From positions 161,169 to 225,168 of the forward strand of contig JAENRP010000029.1 of NCBI GenBank assembly GCA_024741835.1: a stretch of 64,000 nt of DNA, given 5' to 3'. Positions within the stretch are counted from its first letter, which is position 1, and every line of letters starts with the position of its first letter. Source of the stretch: Diplocarpon mali. Lineage: Eukaryota; Ascomycota; Leotiomycetes; Helotiales; Drepanopezizaceae. A program made the position numbers and the translations under genes. Shown one piece after another: positions 1 to 12,882 of this stretch. The notes beneath the pieces are model-generated. The model did no database searches and was not told the DNA's origin. It saw nothing but the letters and a program-made list of their open reading frames with translations.

Positions 1-2057
1 TTATATTTTTAGATTTATTTACTAACCTGTTTCGCGTCTGGCCTATTATCTTCTAAGTGACTATAATCATTTATACCACTTTCCTAAGCCTTTAGCCAAG
101 CTTATAGGTTCTAAGGTGGTCCTAGCTTCGTAGGATTAGCCTAATGAAAGTCGCGAATCTTATATAGGGATCTTATAAAATTTAAAGCGCGATACTAACT
201 CGAATCGGGGTTATAACTAGTCCATTTGACCTAGTATTCTAGCTTTCCTTAAGATAGGCGTATACCTAGTATCTCGGATACTTTATACTCTTCTTACCTA
301 GCGATCTTTTCTATAATAGGCCAAGGTTGTTTTTAACCTAGTAAAGGGTTCTATAGATCTTTGAATAGTAGCTCTAGCGTAAAGATATTGTATATTATAG
401 AACCTATAAGCAGCTTGATCTGATATGAATTGCCTACCTTCTTAAGAACCTCGAAAGGACTATCCTATTAATTGGCCAGTTTCCTACTAGGGCGGTAGTT
501 CTTAAGATTTTTTATTAAGAGGTAGACTATATCTCTAGGTTTCTAATCAATCTCCCTTTAGTATTGATTTATAGACTTATGCATTTTCTCTTAGGCGCGT
601 TCTATATTGCCTTTTGCTACTTCCTAAGCTATATGCATCCTCTTTGCTACTAGCTTAGCTTCTGCTTAGTTCAATTTCTCCTATAGGCTAGACGTTTTTA
701 GAGAGATCTAGTCCCAACTTGTCCGAGGTGCAACTCTATACCTAAGCTAATACAAGGTCATACTGATCGAAGCGTAAGGTAGAATCGATTGCGCACGATC
801 TATTAACGGAATCAGTTTACTTTAATTATCTTAATAGTAATTAATAAAAGGCCTTAGCCTTAAATCAATATACTTATTTATGATCTCCGTTTGGCCGTCA
901 GTCTCCTTATAGTACGCTATAGAGAGTTTAATCTTAATACTAATGATATAGTAGAACTCTCTCTAAAATGAGGAGACGAATTAGGGGCCTCGGTCTGAGG
1001 TAATTGTCTTTAGAGTATAGCCGAATCGATATATCCACTGAACGAATAATCGGGCAGTTCCTTAAGCGTCGATATCTTTTTAATAAGGAATCGTAATAGC
1101 GCTCTTACTAAGTCGGTCTATAAAAACCAGGATTCGATTAAAACCGTGCTTATTAGAAGGGAAATCCTTAAAATCCATATATAAGTGCTGCATAGGATAA
1201 TTAGGAATAGGAAGGGGCTATAGGAGGCCTTGTTGCTTAATTGTCTTCGAATGCGAAAATTGATAAGGTCTGCAGTTTGCGACAAATCTTTTGCAGTCCG
1301 AACCTATCCTGACCTAATAGTACTTGGGAGCGAGTAGCTAGTAGGTCTTCAAGCCACTAGGGTGCGCGCTTAAAGGTTGGTCATAAGCTTCCTGAATTAG
1401 ACAAGTGCATAAGGGAGTATTGCAGCGTATGCAAAGACGCTCTTTAAAGTAAAGCAATCTGCCTTTTAAGGAGTAGTTCTTAGGGAGGTCGGCGCGAATC
1501 TCTTAGAAGGATTCGCGGTTGTTTTAATAAAGCTTTTCGATTAAATCAAAGGAATCCTTAGGTCGATTTAGGGTCGAATCGGGATTATCGGTTGACATTA
1601 GGGCGAGGGTGCCTTCGGCAGATTCAGCGAGAAATTTGTTAGCCAGTTCGGTATTAATTCGGGGGTCTAACTAGGCTAGGGAAATCAAAACCTAGGATCG
1701 GCTATCTAGCTTCGCTTGCTTATAAACTGGTATATCCTACTCTTAGCGGCTAAGAATATCGGCCTTCCAATTGTCTTTGCTAAGAGTGTATACAATTCGA
1801 AAATTGAAGTCAGATAGGAATTCTATCTATCGGCACTATTTCGCGGTCAGAACCTTAGTAGTTATAAAGTACTCAAAGGAGCGGTAATCTGAGTAAATAT
1901 CAACTCGCTCCTTAAGTGATATAAGCTTAGGTCTCTATTTGTGGCAGGATTCAATAATAGCAAAGAGTTCCTTATTGTGTATTTTCTAATTAGGTTTGTA
2001 GCTAAAGAGTATATGCAAATAGAAGCCAATTGGGTACTATTGCTTATCAGAGTATTG

Positions 2058-2309
2058 CTAAGAAAGTATTCCGGCGATAATGCTATTAAAAGCATTAGTT
2101 TCCAGCTTTATAGGTAAGTCGGGGTCAAAGTGGTAAATCTGCTGAATCGAGAGCAACTGCTTGCGAAGCTCTTCAAAGGCGATTCGGCACTCTTCTATCC
2201 AATTCCAAGGTACCGTTGGTCGGGTCAGAACCGAGAGGGGTTTGGCGATTAGCCTGAAGTTGCGAATGAATTGTCGGTAGAACCTGCAAAATCCTAGGTA
2301 GGACTTCAC
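2058..2309 (-). pseudogene. Gypsy-1 connection/RNase H fragment
   Basis: This 83-residue open stretch reads SYLGFCRFYRQFIRNF, then IAKPLSVLT, EECRIAFEELRK and HFDPDLPIKLETNAF. That is the conserved passage from the reverse transcriptase thumb into RNase H in Gypsy elements. The usual ETDAS of the RNase H start reads ETNAF, so the first catalytic Asp is lost. It lies directly downstream of the reverse transcriptase fragment in the same relic. Confidence 0.85.
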
Positions 2310-2495
2310 TCTAGTAACAGTTTTTAAGTACTTCTAGTTGCGCAGCGGTTCGACCTTTTTAAGGTCCGGTTCGATCCTAGTTGTTATTAGAACGTATTTG
2401 AGATATTAAGTTTGAGTAATATAGAACTCGCACTTCTTAATATCTGCTTAAAGGCCAGCCTTTAAGAGTCGTTTCAGCACCTTTTCGATATGACC

Positions 2496-2885
2496 CTAGT
2501 GCTCCTTAATATTCTTTAAGTAAATCAAAATATCATTTAAATACGCTATGTAAAAATCATTTAAGTAATCTAAAAGAACGTCATTTATATACCGCTGGTA
2601 AGTACTAGGTCTGTTATAGAGGCCGAATGGAAGAACCTTGCATTTGTAGGATCCGTACCTTATTCGAAAGGTGGTATATTCTTCAGATTCAGGGTCCATT
2701 TGTATTCGATTGAAAGCGGCTCGAATATCTAGTTTCGTGAAAATCTTGGCTTTGAATACTTGCCCTAAAAGCTCGTCTATCCTTGGGATCAGGTAAGCGT
2801 CCTTTCGAGTTAGTGCGTTTAGCTTCTGGTAGTCTATATAAAATCGGAGGCTACTGTCGGCCTTCTTTATAAATAGCACTGGCAA
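2496..2885 (-). pseudogene. Gypsy-1 reverse transcriptase fragment
   Basis: A 129-residue open stretch matches the Ty3/Gypsy reverse transcriptase core: LRFYIDYQKLNALT, FTKLDIRAAFNRI, FGLYNRPSTYQRYIND and the active-site region AYLNDILIY. The catalytic YxDD box reads YLND, so one metal-binding Asp has become Asn, the change expected from a G-to-A transition. The frame is open here by chance; the flanking sequence in the same direction carries stops. It is a relic of the polyprotein, not a separate gene. Confidence 0.9.
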
Positions 2886-4126
2886 AGCAAAGGGGCTAGT
2901 ACTTGTCTTAATAAAGCCTTTGTCTAAATTCTCGAGTAGGTACTCCTTTATAACCTTAAGCTCCTTAGTAGATTGACGGTAGAGGGGCGAATAGGCGTTA
3001 GGCAGGGGCCCTTCTAGCTATATCTTATAATTGTAGTACCGATAGGGAGGGAGGGTATCTGCATCCCTTTTTAAGAAGGCCTATCTTAGAGATCGGTACT
3101 GTTTTAGGAGTCGATTGTTGATTAGCTTTTTAATATTAGGATTCTTAGGCTTATATCTTTCCTTTAGAATCCTATCCACTTTATAAATACTAGTTTAAAA
3201 GAACTCAGTCTTCTTATGCTTTATATTATAATAAAAGGTGTTAGTACTGATTTTGCAAATAGGAATCGCAACTTTAGGGCATTTGCAAATGGGGTCAGAT
3301 CGTAGTCGATTTATATTAAACTGTTTTCTTAGATCCGGCTTAGTTATAGGTAGGGACGCTATCCTAGTGATAGTAATAGGGATCTTGCGCCTAGTTGGGA
3401 CTACTAAATTAACGCAAGACTATCTTCTATTAATCTGTCGAGCTTCGTCTATAGCCATTTCTCGTTCTTTGCGATTGATATTGGCTTAATGATCGGATTG
3501 GATCCGAAGTCCTTTAGAAGGGGGAAGACGAATGACGATTTCCTTCGCGAATCGGGGAGATAGGGGGTAATACAAAGGCCATACGAATCGGTTTTCCTTC
3601 GGGTCAAGTTTGAATCGGAATCGGCGCATCCATTTGACTCTAATAATAGCGTTGCGCTGGCCTAAGTCGAGAATAACCTAAGGGCAGTTGTAAATACGCC
3701 TTCTATCAATTGTTAAATGGAAGCGTATATAGTGCGTAGCTTGCGCGCGAATGGTATTTTGAAATCCATAGATAGGAATAGGGGCTGGAAGAGGAAGAAT
3801 TTGAGAGCTGGTCGCTTTCGAAAGACGTACAGAAAGGGAACGATTTAAAAATAGGTAACTAAGGGCTTTAGTATCTGCTAAAGCTGATAATAATACTCTA
3901 AGTCCATTTATACTAATAGTATAAGAGGTTAGGAATTGCTTCCCTTTTATTAAAGAGTTGAGATTTAGCTTCGATAAGTCGCACTTTTGCAGGCCTAAGT
4001 AGGAGTCTTTTCCTAGGCCTCTTCGTTTTCCTAATCTTCCTCCGTTTCGACCCTATTCTTAATTAAGTCCAGAATCGGATCAGATTCCTCTGCATCTTCT
4101 AAGGTATTAATCTTGCTTGCAGAAGG

Positions 4127-4168
4127 GCACTCGGTCTTATAGTGACCAGTTTTGCTATAGGTCCAGCA
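4127..4168 (-). other. Gypsy-1 gag zinc knuckle, one Cys lost
   Basis: The minus strand reads CWTYSKTGHYKTEC, a CCHC knuckle (C-x2-C-x4-H-x4-C) in which the second Cys is Tyr. TGT or TGC to TAT or TAC is a G-to-A transition, as RIP produces. It marks the gag end of the Gypsy-1 relic and fixes the direction of the element. Confidence 0.8.
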
Positions 4169-5983
4169 GGTGGCTTGCTTAGGGGGTAAAGCAGGAGAAC
4201 TAGCCTTAGCTAGCGTGTCTTGGCGAAAAGGGGTAGTCGGCTTCGGGGCAGGTGTCCTAGAAACTCGGGTGGTACTTCCGGCGCTCGGACCGCGAGCGGT
4301 CTTGTCGAGGAGCGAACCGGATGTCTTTTAGTATAATACCAGGGTCGCCTTGCTTTTAGTTAAAGGGTTGAGAAGTTGGTTACTTCAGCATTCGGCATCG
4401 AGGGCGTTTAATTGGTTGACTATAATAGTATAGTCCTTCCCTTAAGAGGCCTTAGCTAAGGCGCAGGCAGCTCTAAGCTAAGGGGTAATCTTGTTCTATA
4501 TAAAGAAGAACCACTTAGATCTCAAGACCTCTCCCTGGATCGCGGTAGATTGGAATCGGGCCCGAAACTAAGGGAAAGTTTCCCTGGAATGGCCGGCTTC
4601 CCTTATATGGAGGTAGTGGAAAGTGGATCGAAATAGGTCTACCTCTTAGCTAGTCAAAAAGTAACTGCTTAGCAGTTCTACTATTTCTTGACAGTTCCAG
4701 AAGGGGTTAGTCTCTGAAAGGTACTAGGGTTCGAGGTACGTTCGGGCTTATCTTATGATAGATCCCTAAATGAGGGCTCGGCGAGCTCGCTCATTCGGAT
4801 ATAGGTCGGCATTGACTTGCAATCGGTCTCGAACTAAAGCTAACCACTGCTTATATATTAGGGAGGTCCTATTATCAAAGGGGGTGATTTTTTCGGTCAG
4901 CTGAATTTTTGGCTGTTTCGTATCTATATCGACTTCTAAGGGAGGCTAGGTCTCTTAGGGGTAGGTAGATTCTCGCTTAGTAGTCTAATATACGCGCTAA
5001 GCCGTCTCTTGGCTTTAATAAGCTAGGGTCTTTAGGCTGGAGATAGCTTAGGCAATCCTGCTAATCTCGCTTTGCAGTTATCGATTAGATTGATCTTAGC
5101 ATTATATAGATTCCTCTAAACCTAAGACTATTCCTTATAAGACGTTCGGGTTCGAAAAGTCTCGTTTATCTTAGTTGGCTCGGCTATAGCATTATGGTCT
5201 CTTGCCCTTGGCGGCAGAGGAAGGTCCGGCCCTAGGGGCTAGGGTAGGGGTACTCCCTATGGAAGCTGGTTCCTTAAATGATCTGGGCACATTTCGTATC
5301 TATTGACTTCCGGCTGGTGGGGAATTCATTTTACCGATTTTGGTTTCGGTAGGGATTCGGTGAAAAAGGGGTTCTATAGAAAAAGGGTTCTGGTAGCGTA
5401 GTGCTTTCCTAACTTCTGCCTATAGTACTTTTACAAAAGGAGTGGTTGAGAAAATCCGGCTAATAAAAGCGTTCCTCGATTATACTGGTTAATAAGCTAT
5501 ACTCAAGCTCCTAGTTTATCTAGGAGATCTTTAGGATCCTGACTTTATCGAAAGTCGAAATAACCGCGAATCGATTTTCAAAAGGGGTAGGATATTATTA
5601 AAAGCCGTCCCTAGCGGAGAAGAACTTCTTCGTTTAATATAACGATATAGAACCGCCAAAGTGCGAGATCAAGTATAGGAGCAAGAAGTGGTGCAAAAGG
5701 CGTATTCTATAGGTCTAATATAAAGGAAATAAAGAAGTTAGAGAACCCTCCTTAGGGGAGAGCCCTTCTTCCTTATATATATAGTAGCTAAAAGCTCTGT
5801 TGCCCGTTTATATGATATTATATAAGAATATCCTTTTGCACCTTCAGGGTCGATTCGAGAAAACCCTGTATCGAATCGAGATTGCGAAACCTTAAAACGC
5901 CGTACTCCTTGGTAATTGCACTAAGTGGAGGTGCAGCCGTTATACTCTAGGGATAGTGAATCAAACTTATCTAAGTCTGATAA

Positions 5984-6979
5984 TTAGTAATCGCAATAGT
6001 TAGCTGTTTGAGTTCCAGGTGTTATAGGCACTTCTAGCTTAGGGACATCCTCTTTATATAGTACTTCTACTCGTAGGCCGGGCTTATAAGTCAAATTTTG
6101 CTTATTAGTTGAATCTTCTAAGGGTAGTAGCATTTTCTAAGCGGTAGGTATAATAAACTCCTATCTTTCTATCTTATTATTGAAGTAGTTTATAGTATAC
6201 TCGGCTAAATAGATCATCTTTTCCTTTATAATAAGTAAACTATATTATAACTATTGCAAACTGAGGGTATCTAGAACTATTTAGTCTGGTAATGCAATAT
6301 TGTTGTACTAGAAGGGGCTGTCCTTTATAGTCTGAATGGCAGAGTGGATAATGGTATTTGAGAAACCTATAAATTTTCTACCTTATGTACTATTTCCCTA
6401 CAGCTTTTTTATACCCTCTTAGATAGTGAAATAATTCAATACTTATATAGCCTTTGCCACTGGTTAGTATATCTTAAAAATTTTGCTAAGCCTCTGCAGG
6501 GCGTTGTTAGTAGTAATGTCAGTTATAAAGTATGTCCGAAAAAGTATACTATAGGTGCCACTTATAAACTGTAACAACCTTTTTATATACTCATTTTTCT
6601 TATCTCGATTCTTCCGAAATAGATCGACTGAATTGGCATACCTTTAATATTCCTATAGGAATTTTTCACAATCGATTCCCTTTATCTTAAGCTTATTCTT
6701 AAGAAAATCATCAAAGCCTAAAAATCCTTCTTCAATTGCAAAGATTCTATAGTTCAATACTTTAATAGATAAGTTTAGAAATACCTATTATTCTATTTCA
6801 CCTAACGTTCTATAAGTGCTTACCATATCTTCTAATGATCTTAATGACTTGCCCTCTTATGAAAAGCCACCCTTTAATATTAGCTTATTGCTAGTAGTAT
6901 TTATTAACTTGCTGCCTAAGGCAACGACTGATATATTCTTCTTAAGTATGGCTTTCTTATTTAAGCTTAATAGTACCAT
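5984..6979 (-). pseudogene. Relic A of an unrecognised protein
   Basis: From ATG at 6979 one frame can be followed for 332 codons with no frameshift. It contains 16 internal stops, all TAA or TAG and none TGA, so a former coding sequence was damaged by CpA-to-TpA change. Readable pieces include STYRTLGEIE, FLGFDDFLKNKLKIKG, AKAI, GRKFIGFSNTIIHSA and LLIIKEK. It is homologous to relic B at 9615-10835, with the same order of blocks and several Gln-derived stops at matching sites. One of the 23-bp palindromes (6069-6091) lies near its 3' end. I do not recognise the family. It could be a gag-like first frame of an element or a gene carried by one. Confidence 0.7.
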
Positions 6980-6999
6980 AATGAATTAGTCGGCAAGGG

Positions 7000-9600
7000 G
7001 GGTAGCTTTAAATAAAGAGATGATTATTTAGGAAAGATTAATAACATAAGAGGCCTATACTAGAAAAGATTAATAATAGAAAGACAATAGTAGTAGTGCT
7101 AGTATTATGGGTCTAGTGGGGTTATAAAGAAAGTAAAAAAGTAAAATCGTCGTACGGAAAGAGGCTTATTTATAGAGTTTGGAATCGCGCTAGTGCACAA
7201 AGGAAAAGTGGGCATAATAAGCTTGGAAGTAGGAACAAAAGTGGGGTGTGACGCATATAAGGACCTATAATTGGTAAATGATAATTCTTCAAAGGTAAGG
7301 ATGACATTTCAAAGGTAAGCGTCAGAAAGTTGCATATAAAGGAAATAATCAAAGGGTGGATCATATAAAGAATAAAGTAGAGTAAAGAATATATATAGAA
7401 TAGAATAATAAATAGAGAATAAAGAGGTATAGGTATATAGAAAGTAGATAATCTTAAAAAAATTCAATATCTAATTTGCAATTTCTCTAAATGGTTTTCA
7501 AAGGGGAGATAGACTATAATTCTCTAAATCGAATCGACTCAATTATCAGTTCTATCGTCACTTTGGAGTCTTCTTCTCTTGCGTTAATTCTCATTTCTCG
7601 GCGATTTCTCAGCTTTAGGGACCTCTCTTAAAGGATCTTCTATTAGTATCCCCAGATTTGGTAACCGAGGTTTATCCGAACCTTCTTATAGGCTTAAGCT
7701 AGCCGAGTCCAACCTCACTCGCAGGCCGGGCTCATGAGTCAATCTTAGCGTTTTTGAACTTAAGGGTAAAAATAGGAGATTAGTTCCTAAATCAGGATCT
7801 AATACTATGCTAGCGTCTTAGTTTATCTCTTTTCCGAATTTTCTTATAATAATGCCTTTATCAATTAGTGCATTAGGCTCTCGGATAGCATTTACTTTAT
7901 TACATTATCCTTAAGACTTAAGTCTATAAAGAAGCGACTTAGTGTTTATAACGTTCGTCTAGGCCTTAATAAGGGCGTTAAAGAGCTTCTAATTATATTT
8001 TATAAAGTGGATTTTCAATTCATCTTTATTAAGAAGAAATAACTCTTATACTTCAATTATAACCGATGGATCCGTTTAAGAGCGTCGACTAATAATGGCT
8101 TTAAAGAGGCTGCCGCAGTTCTTAAGATGAAAAGCTACTTTAAAAGGTGTAGTAGTCCTACTTATATTAATCTATTAAGGTACTGGAGGTTGCTTTAAAG
8201 CAGAGATTGAAAAGATAAGGTCAGAGATTCGAGTCTCATTTTCCAAAGTATTCTTATTGCAAATAGCTATATAGTTATTGCAAAAGGCCATAAAACCACT
8301 AGTCCTATAAGAATTATCCAAAAGCATTTTAAGAAGGTATCCTTATTTTATTATTACTATAATTGGATTGCTATTATTAGTAATAGGTCGCAAGATCTCC
8401 TTTTGCTTTAATTTTGCGGTCATTCAAGCTAATTAAGATTTTGAACCAAGTGCTTAGGAAGTCTATCGACTTATCTTCTTTGCAAATAAAGTGAGTTTCA
8501 CATTCGACTAAGAGCCGACCTACCTATTAAGGCTTCTAGAAGCTGGCCCTTATCTGATCGGTAGGATCTGATAATCCAAGACTTGCTTTTTAATAAAATT
8601 GACTTATAGGCCAGGACCGCAAGTGAAAATCGGAATTTCTTTATTAATAGCACTTGCATCTCTCTTTATCGAAACGACTTAATTGTAAAGACTAAGGCCA
8701 ATCAATTAAAGGGGTTTAGAGTAGGCCATAAGCTAATAGGTTCCTCTACTTCTTGCTATTATAACTAAGAGGTAGAGTCTATAGTGCATTCGAAGGACTT
8801 ATTGAATAAGATTAAATATTATATTATAAAGAAAACAAGAAGGTATAAAGGTCGCGCTATCTATAAGGCGGAAGTAATAAAGATACATCTTTGCTTCTTA
8901 TCTTATAATAGAGAGGAATATACTTGTAAAAGCACTATTATCAGTAGTAAAATTGTCGGTTAGGAAGCGGCATCCGAAGGGTTCAGGCATTACAATTGAC
9001 CCTTCTTCCTCTATTTCCTCCTGCTATTCATTATTTAGCAATATCGATAAGAAGGAATTATCCTATTCAATCGGCTCTAACGCCTTTAAGGCTTTAGGAT
9101 CAGCCTTGAATTTTATAGCACCTAAAGATGCCTCTATTATTAATAGGTTAGATTTGCGTATCCTTAAAGAGACGAAGAATTGATTATTAAGGTGGATTAG
9201 AAAAAGATCGATATCTTCTACTATATAAAGAAGTTCGAAGTATTTAATAATTTTATTAATATCAAATCCTTTATAATTAAGACTATAGTAAACCGAAAGA
9301 GAGCGAATATAAAGGTCGCAAAGTCTTCTTCCTTCGATTCCTACGCTAGGAAGATACTATCGAAAGCGAGTTTTCATTATAGAGGACACTTGAATATTAT
9401 ATTATTCTTTAAGTTTAAGGTTAAGAATGACCGATTGAGGCACGTTGCTATAATTACAAATGTCCTAATTAATAGATTCCTCTTCGCATTCTCTTTCTCG
9501 TAAGATAAAATAGTCCCGCTTAGCATCCGAGAGACTAGGTTCTTAACTTCTATAATTATTAAAGAATTGAACAATATCTATAAAGGCGAACTCATCTAGG
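7000..9600. other. Degraded sequence between the two unknown relics
   Basis: This stretch is RIP-damaged and contains no recognisable domain. On the plus strand a frame around 8440-9180 can be read with scattered TAA/TAG stops. It ends in a 76-codon open piece (8953-9183) containing FSNIDKKELSYSIGSNAF and RLDLRILKE. I cannot name it. Palindrome copies lie at 7717-7739 and 8602-8624. Confidence 0.4.
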
Positions 9601-9614
9601 ATAAGCTATTGAAT

Positions 9615-10835
9615 TTATCTAATAGCTCTCTTAGTTATCTTTAAAGTAGGAGGAATAGGGTCTTCCCTTATATTATTGTTTCTAAATCGGTTATATATAG
9701 ATACAAAGAAGTTAAGAACTAGCTCCTTTAAGTTATTAAGGAAGGAGTCTAAGCGAGTGCGCAATCCTTTAGTTTCAAATTGCAAATCAGCTAAGGTGGT
9801 TATCAAACGATCTATCCTTTTTAAAAGTTAAGCTAAAATTGGTCGTTCAGCTAAAGGAGAGTCCTTTAAAGATTCTGAAAATTCTAAAGAGGCTGCGCTA
9901 AGCGTTTGAGCAGTCTATTCGGCAGCGGTTTCTAGAATCATTTCAATAAGAGGCAGGTTAGGTCCAGTTTTAAAATTCTTATTTCTAACTCCTAGTCTAG
10001 GACTGCGAGTCAAATCATATAGTTTAGCGCTTATTGTATCTTTAAGCTAAAAGGCGAATTTCAAAGCAGGCTTAACTATAAATAACCAATTCTCTTCTTT
10101 ATTATTAAAGAAATCTTATTTAAACTCCGGTATAGGAGTCCAGTTTTCTTTTAAAATAAGCAACCTATAAATAGAAGCGCGGAGCCTTAGTATATTAATA
10201 ATAGTACTATTAGGTAAGGTAATATCTGCAGCCTAATTTGATCTTTTTATAGCTCTATTAGCTGCTATAAGTACTGTATTAGATAGGCCTACAAATCTGC
10301 GACCGCGAATTCGATTGCCTTAGAATTTTACTACTCCTTCTTAAATAATGAAGAAATTGAGAATTTGAATAGCTTTGGCTATAGGAGTATTTTCCTTAAG
10401 AATTTTTAATAACACTCGCCTTCTATTATTAGAATCAATATTTGTTAAGAAATGTGAATAAAACAGGAGTCCTCTCTTATTAGTGGCTAAATTATCCAAT
10501 TATCGAATAGATTCTTCCCTTTTGTCTCGGTCTGTTTTAAAAGTGTCGGCCAAGGTTATGTATTAATCTGCGTTAGCTAAGAATTCCTCTTTAAAGATTC
10601 CCTTTAGTCTTAATTCTTTGATTAAAAAGTCGTTAAATTGGAGAATTCCAAGGGCCACTTAAGTTAAAAGGTTGCTAATAGCATTCGCGTAAGCTAAAAG
10701 GAGTTTTTATTACTCTATATCTCCTAAGGCTGCGTAGGTCGATTTGAAGCTCTCTAATAATATAATAGCTCTATTATCCTAAGAGAAGTTTGTAACTAGT
10801 GCTTATTTATCCCCTATCGCAGTAGACAAAACCAT
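9615..10835 (-). pseudogene. Relic B, homologue of relic A
   Basis: From ATG at 10835 a single frame runs 407 codons to 9615 with 14 internal stops, all TAA or TAG. Blocks shared with relic A, in order, are STYAALGDIE followed by a double stop, LQFNDFLIKELRLKG, a TDRDKREESI-like charged segment, PIAKAIQILNFFI, GRRFVGLSNTVL, ITLPN and LLILKENW. The C-terminal part has a helical, possibly coiled-coil look (RIDRLITTLADLQFETKGL). A palindrome copy lies inside the frame at 9988-10010, at the position matching the copy in relic A. Function unknown; two diverged copies side by side point to a mobile or amplified origin. Confidence 0.7.
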
Positions 10836-12579
10836 TTATGAGTTCTTTAAAAGCATATTGCTTATAAAAGATAGGGAGTATGAATAAGAGAGTTCAATAG
10901 GGTATAAGAATTAAAAGGGCATATAAGCTGCAATAGGTTTACTATATATATATCAAGGAAATTGGACTTTTTTATTTATTATTTAAGGAAAGTAATAGGA
11001 ATATTATAATTAAAGGCTAATATCAAGAATGCAAAATAAGTCAAAGCAAGTAAGAATTTAGAATAATCCTAAAAGATCCATATCCTAAATAACAAAGGAG
11101 GCGACCTTGCTAAAAATGTAAAAATAAGGATTAGAGGAAGGTAAGACAATTAATAGGTTAGGAAATCGTTTAGTATTCCCGCTTACGTTCTTCGGATATT
11201 TTAAGAATAATAACTTAAGGTTGCGATTAGTTAGGTATTTTAATATTCTTTACTTATAAGACCGGCTTATAGGTCAAATTGGAAAAATCTTAGTCTTTAT
11301 CCAAGGGTTTAAAATTGCTTATATTGCTGTCGGTTCCTATAGAAGATTCGGAGGTTATATCAATTTCTAATTCGTCTTTTAAAAGGAATAAAGTCTAGTT
11401 GCGTTGATAAAAGCGCTTCAGTCGGTTGGCTGCAAAGGTTCCTTTGATATCAATTCCGTTAAGTTCCTAAAGAGAATAGTATCCCTTTTCTTCCTACTCG
11501 GACTTAACCTTAAATAGACTAAGCTATTGATAGTCAAGTTTAGTATCTGCGGATATATTAATACTTCTTATAACATTATAGACTAGGATGAGATTATCTT
11601 TTCAAATAGGGTATATTTTAAGTACTTTAAAAGCAGCCCACGCTTCCTTAGCTTTTTCCTAATATCGTTTCTTTTATAGAATGATTTCCTTTATATCTAT
11701 ATCTTAGAGCTTAAGTTATCGGCATCTTATCGCAAGCAAATCGGAACGGTTCCGAATTTGACTATAGTCGAACAATCTCCAAATAGGCTATTAGGATTTA
11801 AAAGGGAGCTATGCCTCTCTGCTATAGATAAGGAAGAATAGTATAACTCTAGTCGGTTTGTAGATTATCGTTCGATAAGCAAAGAGTATTTTATAAAAGC
11901 GTTTTATCTAATCTTTAAATCCTTTGCGAGTAACTTTAGATAGACTATTAAGAATATTATAGTATCCTTATTCTACTACTCTATTAGCTTTCGAGTTATA
12001 TGCTAAGATTTGAACCCGTTTGATACTATATTTTCATAAGAAAGCTTTAACTACTCCTTTGTTTTTAAGGCCTTTATCAATAGTTAATCTGTTAAAAAGT
12101 CTATAGCGATAGACTACGTCTTCCCAAAGGAACTTTACAATAGATTCAAAGTTAGCAGATCTTAAAGGTCGTCCTTTAGGCCATCCTAATAAGTCTTCCT
12201 TTACTAAAATAAAATATATTATCCCATTCTTAGTAGTTAGTACTTATATAATATTAAAGCTGACTTTATAGAAAAGGCCTAATGGCCAGGTTGGGAATAA
12301 GGGATTTTCCTCATAACTAGGTTTTCATTTCTAATAAGGGACGCAACTCTTTATAAAAGCTTTGCAGTCTTTAAAAGAGCCTTTCTAAAAGAATTTTCTC
12401 AAGAGTTAGTAGTAAGTGGACTTAGCTCCTTAGTAGCCAGTTTCCTTATAAATATCCTAGATAGCCTTAGCCCTTAGTTTTTCGTCATCTAAGCAGAGTC
12501 GTATAAGGAATAAGTTATTACTCTTTTTAAATAATCGTCTTCCTTGCATTAGATAAATCAGAGCTTTAGCTTTGAATTT

Positions 12580-12882
12580 CTAAAAATCCTTAAGAGCAAC
12601 TGTCTTTAGTCGTTTAAGCGTGACTAAAAACTTCGCGATTTCTTTAAAGTCACTTAAGTAGTTAGGTGATAAAATTCTCTTATTTAACTCGCGGGCTAGG
12701 CTCGCGAGTCGAGTCCCTTTGAGGCGATATATCGATAGATAACCAACTTCGTTTTCTACCCACTTATCAATATCTATTTTATCTTCTTTAATCAAATCAA
12801 AGGGGTAAGGCCGAGTTCTTCTTAAAAGGCCGTCTGCAGCGGTGTTTTTCGTTCTTAAAATGTATTTGACTTCAAAGTCCAT
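12580..12882 (-). pseudogene. Gypsy-2 RNase H end and linker, with palindrome
   Basis: The 100-residue open piece starts MDFEVKYI followed by KNTAADGLLRRTRP, the standard end of RNase H in Gypsy elements. It then runs through an acidic linker (IDKWVENEVGYLSIYRL) and ends IAKFLVTLKRLK. A palindrome copy at 12687-12709 lies inside the linker and is translated as TRLASLARE. This is a different reading phase from the copies in relic A, relic B and gag, so the repeat is kept at the DNA level, not as a peptide. Confidence 0.75.

Larger units (their letters stand above)
1..5330 (-). mobile_element. Gypsy chromovirus relic (Gypsy-1)
   Basis: On the minus strand the parts lie in the order gag, reverse transcriptase, RNase H, integrase, chromodomain, the usual order of a Ty3/Gypsy chromovirus. 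A gag zinc knuckle is at 4127-4168, the reverse transcriptase at about 2496-2885 and the connection/RNase H start at 2058-2309. Integrase text near 0.8-1.1 kb includes ITSDRGP and a later ETDGQTEI-like stretch. A chromodomain (EEYKVSEILGIRL followed by GKLEY and VKW) lies at about 120-290. Many Gln codons are now stops. The element probably continues past the left edge, so its 3' LTR is not seen; I could not define the 5' LTR, so the right end is approximate. It is not functional. Confidence 0.88.

Noticed and set aside
4288..4301. Palindrome GACCGC-GA-GCGGTC in Gypsy-1 gag region
   Set aside because: Shorter and with different arms from the 23-bp family, so not counted as a copy.
8953..9183. 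A 76-codon plus-strand frame as a real small gene
   Set aside because: It is inside RIP-damaged sequence and continues an upstream frame that carries many stops, so it is a fragment.
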